Shown piece after piece: positions 1 to 8,290 of a DNA stretch of 47,685 bases. Source of the stretch: a virus; the IMG/VR virus record IMGVR_UViG_3300026186_000003, positions 1 through 47,685 of that record; one strand, given 5' to 3'. The translations under genes were made by a program, and so were the position numbers. Numbering within the stretch: the stretch's first letter is position 1; each line of letters opens with the position of its first letter. The notes beneath the pieces are model-generated. The model had not been told where the DNA came from. It did no database searches and saw nothing but the letters and a program-made list of their open reading frames with translations.

Positions 1-585
1 GTTCTTGAAGAACTTTTGGTTGAATGTGGTGGTGAGCTAAAAGAAGAAATGGCTCAAGAAGTAGACAAGTATCTAAATTACGTAGTTGAAGAATGGATGG
101 AAGAAAACAAGCTTGCTGTCGAATCTGGTATTCAGAATGAATTATCAGAAAACTTTATGACAGGTTTGAAACAACTATTTACTGAAAATTATGTTGATAT
201 TCCTGAAACCAAAGTTGATGTTGTAAGCGAATTGGCTAACAAGGTTCAAGAGCTAGAAGCTGATTTGGAAACTAAACTTACAGAAAATATTGAATTGAAA
301 GAAAGCCTCGGAGATCTTAAACGAGATGATCTAATTCGATCAATTTCTGGTGATTTAGTAGAAACTGAAATTGACAAGGTTAAGGAACTTTCATCTGGAG
401 TGGACTACACTGGCGATGATGAAGAATTTATAGCCAATGTTCAAACTTTAAAAGAGAGTTATTTTCCTAAAGGGAAAGTTAATTCACCTGTAAGTGAAAC
501 TGATACAGTCCAAGAAGTGGATTATGAGAATTTATCAGATTCAATGACAGCTTATACAAACGCTTTAAGCAGAGTTTTAAAATAA
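1..585 (+). CDS. gp22: Prohead core scaffold protein gp22 (5' partial)
   Basis: The frame is open from the first base, so the start lies outside the window. About 194 residues are visible; T4 gp22 is about 270. The protein is acidic and helical, with a coiled-coil-like middle containing the gp22-type stretch KVDVVSELANKVQELEADL. In T4, gp22 forms the core on which gp23 assembles and is later digested by the gp21 protease. Its position directly before the major capsid gene matches the T4 order. Identity rests on sequence pattern plus synteny. Confidence 0.85.
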   Translation, partial: VLEELLVECGGELKEEMAQEVDKYLNYVVEEWMEENKLAVESGIQNELSENFMTGLKQLFTENYVDIPETKVDVVSELANKVQELEADLETKLTENIELKESLGDLKRDDLIRSISGDLVETEIDKVKELSSGVDYTGDDEEFIANVQTLKESYFPKGKVNSPVSETDTVQEVDYENLSDSMTAYTNALSRVLK

Positions 586-593
586 TATAAATA
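586..593 (+). promoter_or_regulatory. T4-type late promoter upstream of gp23
   Basis: An exact TATAAATA box lies just after the gp22 stop and 20 nt before the gp23 ATG. This is the T4 late consensus recognised by the gp55 sigma factor with the clamp gp45. A gp55 gene is present at 5052-5534, so the system is self-consistent. Confidence 0.75.
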
Positions 594-613
594 TAGAATA
601 AAGGAGATTGAAA

Positions 614-2041
614 ATGGAATTTTCAAATCAATTAGTTGAAAAGTGGAAGCCTGTACTAGAACACAGTGCTTTACCTGAGATTACGGATACGTACCGTAAA
701 CAAGTGACAGCAATCCTCTTGGAAAATCAAGAGAAAGCTGCAAGAGAAGAAATCGCTGTAGGAATGGGTTCTGGTCTATTGACTGAAGCAGCCCCGACCT
801 CAAATACTGGTGGTACAGCTGCTGGTGTTGATGGTTTTGGTGGTAGTACGGCCGATGGTATTGGTAAAGCTGGTTATGATCCGATTATGATCAGTCTAAT
901 TCGACGTTCGGCCCCTAACCTAATCGCTTATGATTTGGTTGGTGTTCAACCGATGACTGGCCCGACTGGCCTTATTTTCTACATGAAATCTAACTATGTA
1001 GAAGATGATGGTACTACAGTTGGCAATGAAGCACTGTTCAACGAAGCTCAAACTGGACAATCCGCTAATCCACAATCAACTGAAGTTCCAGGCGTTGATA
1101 ATGCTAATACAGCTGAAACTGATCCATTTGCGGCGTCGGGTGATTATTATGCTGATCCAGCTATAGCTAACGGAGTTCAAACAGCTGGAGATACTAATCA
1201 AGGTATGACCACGAATGAACTAGAAGCATTGGGTGATACAGGTACTAATCAATTCCGTCAGATGTCATTCTCGATTGAGAAAACTAGTGTAACAGCTAGA
1301 AGTCGAGCATTGAAAGCTGAATACACTACTGAATTGGCCCAAGATTTAAGGGCTGTTCATGGTCTGGACGCTGAAGCTGAGTTGGCTAATATTCTGTCAA
1401 CTGAAATTTTAGCTGAAATCAACCGTGAAATAATTCGTACAGTTAATGGTGTGGCAGTTGATGGTGCTCAAGTTGGTACAGCTACTCAAGGTACTTTTGA
1501 CTTGGATACAGATTCTAATGGCCGTTGGTCAGTGGAAAAATTCAAAGGGTTGCATTTCGCTATTGAACGTGATGCTAATACTATTGCTGTTCAAACTCGA
1601 CGTGGCCGTGGAAATATCATTCTAGCTTCAGCTGATGTGGTGGCTGCTCTGTCAATGACAGGTAGTTTAGATACTGGTGCTGGTGGTAATATTGGTACTG
1701 GTGCACTAGCTGCTGATGGTATTACTGGAAACACTTTTGTTGGTACATTGAATGGCCGATATAAAGTTTATGTCGATCCTTATTTCTCAGCTACTCATGA
1801 ATACGTTACTATTGGCTATAAAGGCACATCACCGTATGACGCTGGAATCTTCTATTGTCCATACGTACCGTTGTCAATGGTTAAAGCTGTTGGTGAAACT
1901 AGTTTCCAACCTAAAATCGGATTTAAAACTCGATACGGTTTGGTAGCTAATCCATTCGCAGCCGTAAGTCAAGATGCTGGCCTCTTAGAAGAAGCTGGTA
2001 ACAATTTCTATCGTACAATCAAAGTTACGAATATAATGTAA
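614..2041 (+). CDS. gp23: Major capsid protein gp23
   Basis: This 475-residue protein matches T4-like gp23 (T4: 521 aa). It forms the hexameric shell of the head. I chose ATG 614 because AAGGAG at 601-606 sits about 7 nt upstream; a TTG at 608 would be too close. The N-terminal 58 residues look like the removable propeptide: LLTE58 followed by AAP fits the gp21 protease rule [LI]xE before a small residue. Family stretches include the RRSAPNLIAYDLVGVQPMTG region and the C-terminal YVDPYFSATHEYVTIGYKG region. It has its own late promoter and is followed by a strong terminator, consistent with very high late expression. Confidence 0.97.
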   Translation: MEFSNQLVEKWKPVLEHSALPEITDTYRKQVTAILLENQEKAAREEIAVGMGSGLLTEAAPTSNTGGTAAGVDGFGGSTADGIGKAGYDPIMISLIRRSAPNLIAYDLVGVQPMTGPTGLIFYMKSNYVEDDGTTVGNEALFNEAQTGQSANPQSTEVPGVDNANTAETDPFAASGDYYADPAIANGVQTAGDTNQGMTTNELEALGDTGTNQFRQMSFSIEKTSVTARSRALKAEYTTELAQDLRAVHGLDAEAELANILSTEILAEINREIIRTVNGVAVDGAQVGTATQGTFDLDTDSNGRWSVEKFKGLHFAIERDANTIAVQTRRGRGNIILASADVVAALSMTGSLDTGAGGNIGTGALAADGITGNTFVGTLNGRYKVYVDPYFSATHEYVTIGYKGTSPYDAGIFYCPYVPLSMVKAVGETSFQPKIGFKTRYGLVANPFAAVSQDAGLLEEAGNNFYRTIKVTNIM

Positions 2042-2064
2042 TCGCATTTCGTCGCTACCGCAAG

Positions 2065-2092
2065 AAAGGGCTCAAATAAAGAGCCCTTTTTT
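2065..2092 (+). terminator. Rho-independent terminator after gp23
   Basis: A 9-bp stem (AAAGGGCTC / GAGCCCTTT) with a 7-nt loop is followed by an uninterrupted T run (2087-2092). It isolates the capsid gene from the tail/recombination genes downstream. Confidence 0.9.
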
Positions 2093-2096
2093 GTTG

Positions 2097-2104
2097 CCTA
2101 AATA
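2097..2104 (+). promoter_or_regulatory. Possible late promoter upstream of the tail-tube-like gene
   Basis: CCTAAATA matches 6 of 8 bases of the T4 late box. The 13-mer TAAATATAGAATA at 2099-2111 is identical to 588-600 within the gp23 late promoter region, and it lies 20 nt before the next ATG, the same spacing as for gp23. Confidence 0.45.
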
Positions 2105-2123
2105 TAGAATATAGGGGTGATTC

Positions 2124-2645
2124 ATGGCCATTATAGCTAACTTACCAGAAAATTATAATACACTATCTTCTGTTTCTTTTAGATTACAGATAGAAAAACT
2201 TCCACATGTTACTTATTTTTTGCAAACTGCAAATCTGCCAGGAATTACAGTTGCAGAATCTACTGTTACAACTCCAACCAGAGCTTATCCAGTAACAGGT
2301 ACTATAATTGAATTTGAAACTTTGGATGTGACTTTTATTATAGATGAGGATATGAAAAACTTCATGGAGATTTTTCAATGGTTGAGAGCTATGAGCTCAA
2401 CAGAAGATTTAGGAGAAGAAAGAGAAAGATTGCAATCGATCTTCGGCAATACAAGCCTCTATTCTGATGCAACTTTAACTATCCTAACAAATAATATGAA
2501 CGCCAGTAAGTCAGTAACATTCAGAGATGTATTCCCAACTTCATTAAGCAGTATTGCTTTTGAAAGTTCAGTAGATGCTATTGAAGTAATTACTTCTGAT
2601 GTATCCTTCCAACTCAGAGATTATGTTATAGGAGATGTGATTTAG
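2124..2645 (+). CDS. Tail-tube-family virion protein (gp19/gp54-like)
   Basis: A 173-residue protein with the pattern found in T4-like tail-tube proteins: an N-terminal FRLQIEKLPHVTYFLQTANLPGI stretch is followed by a TP motif, a G-x-I-x-F-E-x-L-x-V-T-F segment and DEDMKNFMEIFQWL (about residues 72-85). Such proteins polymerise into, or initiate, the inner tail tube. Whether it is the major tube subunit or a baseplate/tube initiator cannot be decided here. GGGG at 2115-2118 gives the ribosome site. Its stop overlaps the GTG start of uvsY. Confidence 0.6.
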   Translation: MAIIANLPENYNTLSSVSFRLQIEKLPHVTYFLQTANLPGITVAESTVTTPTRAYPVTGTIIEFETLDVTFIIDEDMKNFMEIFQWLRAMSSTEDLGEERERLQSIFGNTSLYSDATLTILTNNMNASKSVTFRDVFPTSLSSIAFESSVDAIEVITSDVSFQLRDYVIGDVI

Positions 2646-3070
2646 TGCAAGAATTGTTTAATGAAGTAGACAAAGATATAAAAATAATAGACAAAGAAAG
2701 ATTAGAAGAAGAAAGTTTACGAACTCCACTACTACACCACAAATATTTAAAAATGATGATTACTTTTAGCTTGGAATTTGCAAAGCTAGAAGAACAGTAC
2801 AACATGATGATAAAAGATAAGACACATTTCTATCTTGGAAAATCTGATCCTGAAGTGTACAGCAAAACTCCATTTGATTTAAAGGTATTGAAGGGAGATT
2901 TAAAACTGTATATAGATTCAGATGAAGATTTGTCTAAATTAAGGCAGCGAATTACTTACACAAAAGAGAGAGTTGACTATCTTCGCAGTGTATGTAAAAT
3001 AGTAAGTGACAGAAATTGGGCTATAAAAAATTCTATGGATTGGTTGAAGTTTAAGGAAGGCATTGTCTGA
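2645..3070 (+). CDS. uvsY: UvsY recombination mediator
   Basis: A 141-residue protein comparable to T4 UvsY (137 aa) in length, charge pattern and place beside uvsW. UvsY loads the UvsX recombinase onto gp32-covered single-stranded DNA. Family-like features are the central aromatic/Gly segment (HFYLGKSDPEVYSKTPFDLK), and the C-terminal IVSDRNWAIKNSMDWLKFKEG, which resembles the T4 end around AIKHIQDMRAFEAG. Translation probably starts at GTG 2645, which overlaps the previous stop (TAGTG), indicating coupling. It overlaps uvsW by 8 bp. Confidence 0.85.
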   Translation: MQELFNEVDKDIKIIDKERLEEESLRTPLLHHKYLKMMITFSLEFAKLEEQYNMMIKDKTHFYLGKSDPEVYSKTPFDLKVLKGDLKLYIDSDEDLSKLRQRITYTKERVDYLRSVCKIVSDRNWAIKNSMDWLKFKEGIV

Positions 3071-4532
3071 TATATTAAAGCTTCGTAAATTGAACGAAGT
3101 TTTCCTCCAAGTTGGTTCTGATAGAGGCATTTTAAAAGAACTGTCAGAATATTTTACCTTTGAAGTGCCAGGACACAAGTTCATGCCATCTTACAGAAAT
3201 AAAAGTTGGGATGGTAAAATTCGCTTATTTTCTCATCAAAATCAAACTATCTATCGTGGACTATTGCCTAGAATGGTTACATGGGCAGTAAAAAGAAATT
3301 ATGATATTGAAAATCTAAATGATTTCAAACCAAACTTTCCTGATTCTGATGATATAAAATCTTTTTTAGCCTCTCTTAACGTATGTTCCAACAACAAGAA
3401 AATAGAATTCAGAGATTATCAATCAGATGCAGTGTTGCATACTTTGAATAATAAAAGATGCATCTTGCTATCACCTACTGCATCTGGTAAATCTTTAATC
3501 ATTTATGCATTAGCTAGATACCTAAAGGACAAGAGAACTTTAATTATAGTTCCTACCACTTCTTTAGTAGAACAAATGTATAAAGATTTTATAGAATATT
3601 CAACCTACAATGGATGGGATGCTAAAAAGAACTGCCATATTTTATATTCTGGAAAAGAAAAAGATACAGATAAGCCTATTTTAATATCGACATGGCAATC
3701 ATTGTTCAGAATGGATAAATCTTTTTTCAAAGAGTTTGATATGGTAGTAGGTGATGAAGCTCATTTGCATAAAGCTAGCAGCTTAAAAAGAATATTGGAA
3801 AATTGTACAAACTCTGAATACAGAATAGGAACTACTGGTACATTAGATGGATCTAAAGTACATCAGTATGTATTGGAAGGACTATTTGGTTCTGTTTATA
3901 AGGTTACTACCACTAAAGAATTAATTGATAATAAAACTCTATCAGATTTAAAAATTCATTGTGTAGTTTTGAAATATTCAGATGAAGAAAGAGAGTTGGT
4001 TAGTCATTTGGAATATAGAGATGAATTAAATTTTTTAATACTTTCAGAAAAAAGAAATCAATTCATTGTAGATATGGTTAGTACCTTAAAGGGTAATACA
4101 TTGCTATTATTCCAAATGGTCGAGAAACATGGTGAAGCATTATTTGAAATGCTTAAGCAATTAGGAAAGGATGTGAGTTTTATACATGGGAAAGTTTCAG
4201 CTGATGACAGAGAAGTTATTAGGTTGGCAACTGAAAAAAAGAATGAATCAATTATTGTGGCTAGCTATGGAACTTATTCTACCGGCGTTAATATTCGTAA
4301 TCTGCATAACATTGTATTTGCTAGTCCGTCGAAATCTAGGATAAGAAATTTACAATCTATAGGTAGGGCTTTAAGAAAAACTGATAATAAAATATCAGCT
4401 AATCTTTTTGACATAGCTGATGATTTAACACTGAAGAAAAAGATGAATTATACTTATCGTCATTTCTTGGAAAGATTAAGGATTTATGATAGCGAAAAGT
4501 TTACATATAGCATATTTGAATTTGACATTTGA
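3063..4532 (+). CDS. uvsW: UvsW RNA-DNA/DNA helicase
   Basis: A 489-residue superfamily 2 helicase (T4 UvsW about 500-590 aa depending on annotation). The N-terminal region includes the family segment FEVPGHKFMPSYRNKSWDG; Walker A is SPTASGKS, Walker B is the DEAH box (about residue 231), motif III is GTTGTLDG and motif VI is SIGRALRKTDNK. UvsW unwinds R-loops and branched recombination intermediates and helps switch origin-dependent to recombination-dependent replication. The start is TTG 3063, preceded by AAGGAAGG; it overlaps the uvsY stop. An antisense promoter lies just beyond its 3' end. Confidence 0.93.
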   Translation: MSDILKLRKLNEVFLQVGSDRGILKELSEYFTFEVPGHKFMPSYRNKSWDGKIRLFSHQNQTIYRGLLPRMVTWAVKRNYDIENLNDFKPNFPDSDDIKSFLASLNVCSNNKKIEFRDYQSDAVLHTLNNKRCILLSPTASGKSLIIYALARYLKDKRTLIIVPTTSLVEQMYKDFIEYSTYNGWDAKKNCHILYSGKEKDTDKPILISTWQSLFRMDKSFFKEFDMVVGDEAHLHKASSLKRILENCTNSEYRIGTTGTLDGSKVHQYVLEGLFGSVYKVTTTKELIDNKTLSDLKIHCVVLKYSDEERELVSHLEYRDELNFLILSEKRNQFIVDMVSTLKGNTLLLFQMVEKHGEALFEMLKQLGKDVSFIHGKVSADDREVIRLATEKKNESIIVASYGTYSTGVNIRNLHNIVFASPSKSRIRNLQSIGRALRKTDNKISANLFDIADDLTLKKKMNYTYRHFLERLRIYDSEKFTYSIFEFDI

Positions 4533-4556
4533 TCTTCTTTTGCTTAAGACATATCT

Positions 4557-4586
4557 ATTATACCATATTCAGCTAGCGTTTGTCAA
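4557..4586 (-). promoter_or_regulatory. Leftward sigma70-type promoter (antisense to uvsW)
   Basis: On the minus strand, TTGACA (plus 4581-4586), an 18-nt spacer ending ATATGG and TATAAT (plus 4557-4562) match the phage early promoter consensus perfectly. Start of transcription would be near 4550, running into the uvsW 3' end. No convincing leftward gene follows. Its spacer matches that of the promoter at 40971-41000 in 17 of 18 bases. Confidence 0.75.
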
Positions 4587-4606
4587 GGCTAAATTTAGCC
4601 TTGACA
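4581..4606. repeat. Perfect 26-bp palindrome joining two -35 elements
   Basis: The half-site TGTCAAGGCTAAA is followed immediately by its reverse complement. The arms are the two -35 regions of divergent promoters, so the palindrome centre (4593/4594) separates back-to-back RNA polymerase sites. Confidence 0.95.
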
Positions 4607-4630
4607 TTGGATGTCCAGATATGGTATAAT
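4601..4630 (+). promoter_or_regulatory. Early promoter P1 for 4653 gene and gp55-gp47-gp46
   Basis: TTGACA (4601-4606), 18-nt spacer ending ATATGG, TATAAT (4625-4630) with the extended -10 TGG. Predicted start near 4637. It is followed by AAAGAGGT and ATG 4653, and probably drives the overlapping block to gp46 and the GIY-YIG gene. Confidence 0.9.
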
Positions 4631-4652
4631 ATGGAGTAAAGAGGTCAAGAGT

Positions 4653-4847
4653 ATGATAAGCAAATTGTTAAATTACCATAGGAAAATTCCTCCTATTGTG
4701 ATTCGGATAGCATTGGCGGAATCGATTCAGATGATTGCCTTTTCATTTATTTTTATGGTATTTATGTTAATGGTTATCCATTTACTTATAGCAGGTGAAT
4801 TGGGTATTTGCTATTGGAGTGCTGAAAGGGGTTGGTTATGGAATTAG
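4653..4847 (+). CDS. Small one-helix membrane protein
   Basis: A 64-residue protein I do not recognise. A basic N-terminus (ISKLLNYHRK) is followed by a long hydrophobic segment (about residues 15-45) that could span the inner membrane. ATG 4653 is chosen because it follows AAAGAGGT and lies downstream of the predicted P1 transcription start; an earlier start would sit inside the promoter. Its end overlaps the next gene by 10 bp. As the first gene after an early promoter it is a candidate host-modifying protein, but no function can be assigned. Confidence 0.65.
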   Translation: MISKLLNYHRKIPPIVIRIALAESIQMIAFSFIFMVFMLMVIHLLIAGELGICYWSAERGWLWN

Positions 4848-5038
4848 AATTTGATGATTTGACTGTAGAATTGATTTTTGAATTGAAGGTCAGTAGTAAA
4901 ACTGATACTGATCCAAAGCATATAGTTAATATCATTGCTGATGAAATACGGATTAGAAAAAATTACGATGGGTTTACTATTAATGGATTTGAAATGGATT
5001 ATGAGGTTCGTAAGAACACTGATATGATAGAAGTATAA
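4838..5038 (+). CDS. Small acidic protein, unknown
   Basis: A 66-residue acidic protein without recognisable family. ATG 4838 is preferred over the TTG at 4832 because AAAGGGG lies 7-13 nt upstream. Pattern of alternating charged and hydrophobic residues suggests a small alpha/beta fold. Lies in the P1 block between a membrane protein and gp55. Confidence 0.6.
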   Translation: MELEFDDLTVELIFELKVSSKTDTDPKHIVNIIADEIRIRKNYDGFTINGFEMDYEVRKNTDMIEV

Positions 5039-5051
5039 ATGAGGGAGTCTT

Positions 5052-5534
5052 ATGGGGAAGAGTGATTATGTTGACAACAAGAAATTTTATCAAGAGATAG
5101 TAGAATATAAGGAATTAGTGGCTAGGAGTGCGGACTTGCCACCAGTACCAGAATATATTGCTAAGTGTTTTTTGGAAATTGCAAATGGATTATCATACAG
5201 GCCAAATTTTATCAATTATACTTACAAAGAAGAAATGATTCTGGATGGTGTAGAAAATTGTTTAAGATATTGCCTAAATTTTGATGGAGAAAAATCTAAA
5301 AATCCATTCTCTTATTTTACACAGATTATTTACTATGCATTTTTAAGAAGAATTGAAAAGGAAAAAAAGCAATCTTATATTAAAAACAAACTCACTTCTA
5401 ATTATGAGCATGTGGCTGATTCAAGTGTCAAAGTCTATTATGATGACGATTTGATTAATGATTTTGAGCGAAAAATAGAAGAACGAAAACAAACAAAAAC
5501 CAATGAAAATAGCTTGGAGAAATTTATAGAATGA
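5052..5534 (+). CDS. gp55: Late transcription sigma factor gp55
   Basis: A 160-residue protein (T4 gp55: 185 aa). It replaces sigma70 on host RNA polymerase and recognises the TATAAATA late box. The diagnostic region is present: EEMILDGVENCLRYCLNF, then KNPFSYFTQIIYYAFLRRIEKEKK, equivalent to the sigma2-like polymerase and -10 binding parts. The protein ends SLEKFIE, a short hydrophobic tail like the sliding-clamp-binding peptide by which T4 gp55 contacts gp45. Ribosome site GAGGGAG lies at 5041-5047; the stop overlaps the gp47 start by 4 bp. Confidence 0.92.
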   Translation: MGKSDYVDNKKFYQEIVEYKELVARSADLPPVPEYIAKCFLEIANGLSYRPNFINYTYKEEMILDGVENCLRYCLNFDGEKSKNPFSYFTQIIYYAFLRRIEKEKKQSYIKNKLTSNYEHVADSSVKVYYDDDLINDFERKIEERKQTKTNENSLEKFIE

Positions 5535-6580
5535 AAATAGCATTATTGACTGATACACATTTTGGTATTAAAAATGATAATCAAACTTTTCAAAAATATT
5601 TAAATAAATTTTTTTCTGATGTATTTTTCCCATATATAGATGATCATGATATTAAAACTATTATACATTTAGGGGATCTAGTTGATAGACGGAAAACAAT
5701 TAATTTTTTAACCCTGAATAATTTACGTAAGAGTTTTATTCAACCAGCCTTTGATCGAAGTATTACCACACATATAATAGTTGGCAATCATGATGTCTAC
5801 TATAAAAACACAAATCAGATTAATGCTATAAATGAGTTGTATGGGGAAGCCCCTTTCATCTGGTCATACGAAGATGTGATTACTACTGAGTTTGATGGCC
5901 TTAAAGTGTGTTTTGTGCCATGGATTTGTTCAGAGAACTATGAAGAATCAATGGATGGGATAGAAGAATCTGATGCTCAGGTATTGATGGGTCATTTGGA
6001 GATCAGAGGATATTTGCTACAAAAAGGGATTCATTCTATGGTTGGACTGAAGCGAGATATATTTAATAAATTTGATACAGTTTATAGTGGGCATTTTCAT
6101 TATAAAAGTTCAGCTGATAATGTAGAATATCTTGGTACTCCCTATCAATTGATGTGGAGTGACTATGATTGTGAAAAAGGATTTTATATTTTTGATACAG
6201 ATACTCGTAAGCTAGAATTTATTGAAAATCCACATCAACTGTTCCATAAAATTGTATACGATGAAGATGTTTGGTATGATATTGATAGATTTGATTTTGA
6301 AAAGTATAAAGATAGCTATGTAAAAGTTGTAGTCAAAGAAAAGCCAGATAGCTATCTGTTTGATAATTTTTTGGATAAGTTGTATTCTGTCAATCCAAGC
6401 AGTGCTAATATCTTGGATGAAACTGAAATATTTTTAGCTGAAGATGAAGAAGTCACAGAAGCAGAAGATACATTGACCATACTATCTAAATATGTTTCTA
6501 ATCTAAATGTGGATTTGGACAAAACTGTATTGGATGGTTTACTAAGGGAGCTGTACTCAGAAGCAGTTGAAATTTTATGA
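5531..6580 (+). CDS. gp47: Recombination endonuclease subunit gp47 (Mre11-like)
   Basis: A 349-residue metallophosphoesterase-type nuclease (T4 gp47: 339 aa). Metal-binding motifs are visible in order: DTHFG near the N-terminus, GDLVDRR (about residues 48-54), GNHDVYY (about 87-93), and GHFH (about 187-190). With gp46 it resects double-strand ends to allow UvsX-driven strand invasion and recombination-dependent replication. It overlaps gp46 by the ATGA stop/start, so the two subunits are translationally coupled. Confidence 0.94.
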   Translation: MKIALLTDTHFGIKNDNQTFQKYLNKFFSDVFFPYIDDHDIKTIIHLGDLVDRRKTINFLTLNNLRKSFIQPAFDRSITTHIIVGNHDVYYKNTNQINAINELYGEAPFIWSYEDVITTEFDGLKVCFVPWICSENYEESMDGIEESDAQVLMGHLEIRGYLLQKGIHSMVGLKRDIFNKFDTVYSGHFHYKSSADNVEYLGTPYQLMWSDYDCEKGFYIFDTDTRKLEFIENPHQLFHKIVYDEDVWYDIDRFDFEKYKDSYVKVVVKEKPDSYLFDNFLDKLYSVNPSSANILDETEIFLAEDEEVTEAEDTLTILSKYVSNLNVDLDKTVLDGLLRELYSEAVEIL

Positions 6581-8289
6581 TAGAATTTGAAAAAATAAGA
6601 TGGAAGAATTTCCTCAGTACAGGAAATAATTTTACTGAATTGGCTCTCAATGGCCATGCTACTACATTGGTTATAGGGGAAAATGGTTCAGGCAAGTCTA
6701 CATTTTTAGATGCATTGACTTATGGATTATTTTCTAAGCCATTTCGTAAAATCAATAAGAATCAGATAATAAACTCTGTCAATAATAAAGCATGCCTAGT
6801 AGAAATTGAGTTTAAAATTGGAAGTAAAAATTATTTGGTTCGACGTGGGATTAAACCTACCGTTTTTGAGATTTATGTAGACGGTGAATTAATCAATCAA
6901 GATTCAAAGGCTAAGGATTATCAGGAAAAGCTAGAGAAACAGATTCTTAAATTGACATTCAAGAGCTTTACACAAATAATCCTCCTTGGTTCTAGCTCTT
7001 TTTTGCCTTTTATGAAATTGCCAGCTGCGCATAGGCGTGAAGTAATAGAAGATTTGTTAGACATTCAAATCTTTTCTATTATGAATCAAATACTGAAAGA
7101 AAGATACTCTGAGAACAAAATCAATATATCTGATAATAATCAAATATTGAATCTGAATTTAGAAAAGATTGATGTCCAACGAAAGTATATACAAGAAGTT
7201 AAAGAGATAAATTCTGATAAGATAGTAGATATCAGAAAATTGATTGAGACTACAAATCAAGAAATGTCTGATATCGATTTAAAGGTAATGGCATTGCAGG
7301 CCGAGGTTAAATCTTTATCCGAGAATATTAAGGATAGAGATAATTTGGTATCTGAAAGAAGTAAATTACAGCAAATAAAAATTAGTATAGAATCGATGAT
7401 AGAGAAGATTGGATCAGATATAAATTTCTTTGTCAATAATACTAATTGCCCCGTGTGTAAGCAGGATATCGAAGAAGATCATAGAGTGGAGATATTACAT
7501 AACAGGGAATCAGTTAAGGATTCAAAAGAAAATGGATTGAGGGAATTGAATGATCATTTAGAAGATTTATCTGGCAAGTTGGCAGCTATTGAATTATTCC
7601 AAGATGTGATCAATGATAAAGAAAAGGATATAACATCCTTGGGGTACAAGCACAGTTCATCAGAGGATTATGTTAAAAAATTGAATGATGAAATTGAATA
7701 TTTGTACAAGGTCAAGAAGAAATCTTATGGTGATGATGAGAAACTAAAGAACCTCAAAGAAGAAAGAGAGCAATTATATTCTAGTAGAAAGCGCTTATTG
7801 AAGGATAGAGATTATTTGAGCTTGGCCAGTAATCTGTTGAAGGATACAGGTATTAAGACTAGAATAATTAAGCAGTATTTACCTGTGATGAATAAGCTTA
7901 TTAATGGCTATTTGAATGCCATGGATTCTTATTTCAAGTTTACATTGGATGAAAATTTTAATGAGTTGATACAGAGTAGGTTCAGAGATGAATTTTCATA
8001 TGAAAATTTCAGTGAAGGCGAGAAGATGAGGATTGATCTGTCCTTGTTGTTTACGTGGAGATCTATAGCTAAAATGAAAAATAGTGCTAATACTAATCTG
8101 TTAGTGCTGGATGAAGTTTTTGATAGTTCTTTGGATTCAACAGGTACAGAGGAATTCTTGAAGTTGATTCAGACAGTAGGTCAGGATACTAATGTATTTG
8201 TAATTTCGCATAAGGGTGATGCACTGTATGAAAAATTTGAAAATAATATAACTTTTGCCAAAGTAGGCAATTTTAGTAAGGTGGTCTAG
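6577..8289 (+). CDS. gp46: Recombination endonuclease subunit gp46 (Rad50-like ATPase)
   Basis: A 570-residue SMC/Rad50-type ATPase (T4 gp46: 560 aa). Walker A is GENGSGKST (residues 34-42); a long coiled coil carries a zinc-hook CPVC at residues 291-294; the signature motif is FSEGEKMRIDLSLLF and Walker B is LLVLDEVFDSSLD near the C-terminus. It powers the gp47 nuclease. Genes gp47 and gp46 are adjacent and coupled as in T4. Confidence 0.95.
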   Translation: MIEFEKIRWKNFLSTGNNFTELALNGHATTLVIGENGSGKSTFLDALTYGLFSKPFRKINKNQIINSVNNKACLVEIEFKIGSKNYLVRRGIKPTVFEIYVDGELINQDSKAKDYQEKLEKQILKLTFKSFTQIILLGSSSFLPFMKLPAAHRREVIEDLLDIQIFSIMNQILKERYSENKINISDNNQILNLNLEKIDVQRKYIQEVKEINSDKIVDIRKLIETTNQEMSDIDLKVMALQAEVKSLSENIKDRDNLVSERSKLQQIKISIESMIEKIGSDINFFVNNTNCPVCKQDIEEDHRVEILHNRESVKDSKENGLRELNDHLEDLSGKLAAIELFQDVINDKEKDITSLGYKHSSSEDYVKKLNDEIEYLYKVKKKSYGDDEKLKNLKEEREQLYSSRKRLLKDRDYLSLASNLLKDTGIKTRIIKQYLPVMNKLINGYLNAMDSYFKFTLDENFNELIQSRFRDEFSYENFSEGEKMRIDLSLLFTWRSIAKMKNSANTNLLVLDEVFDSSLDSTGTEEFLKLIQTVGQDTNVFVISHKGDALYEKFENNITFAKVGNFSKVV

Positions 8290-8290
8290 T

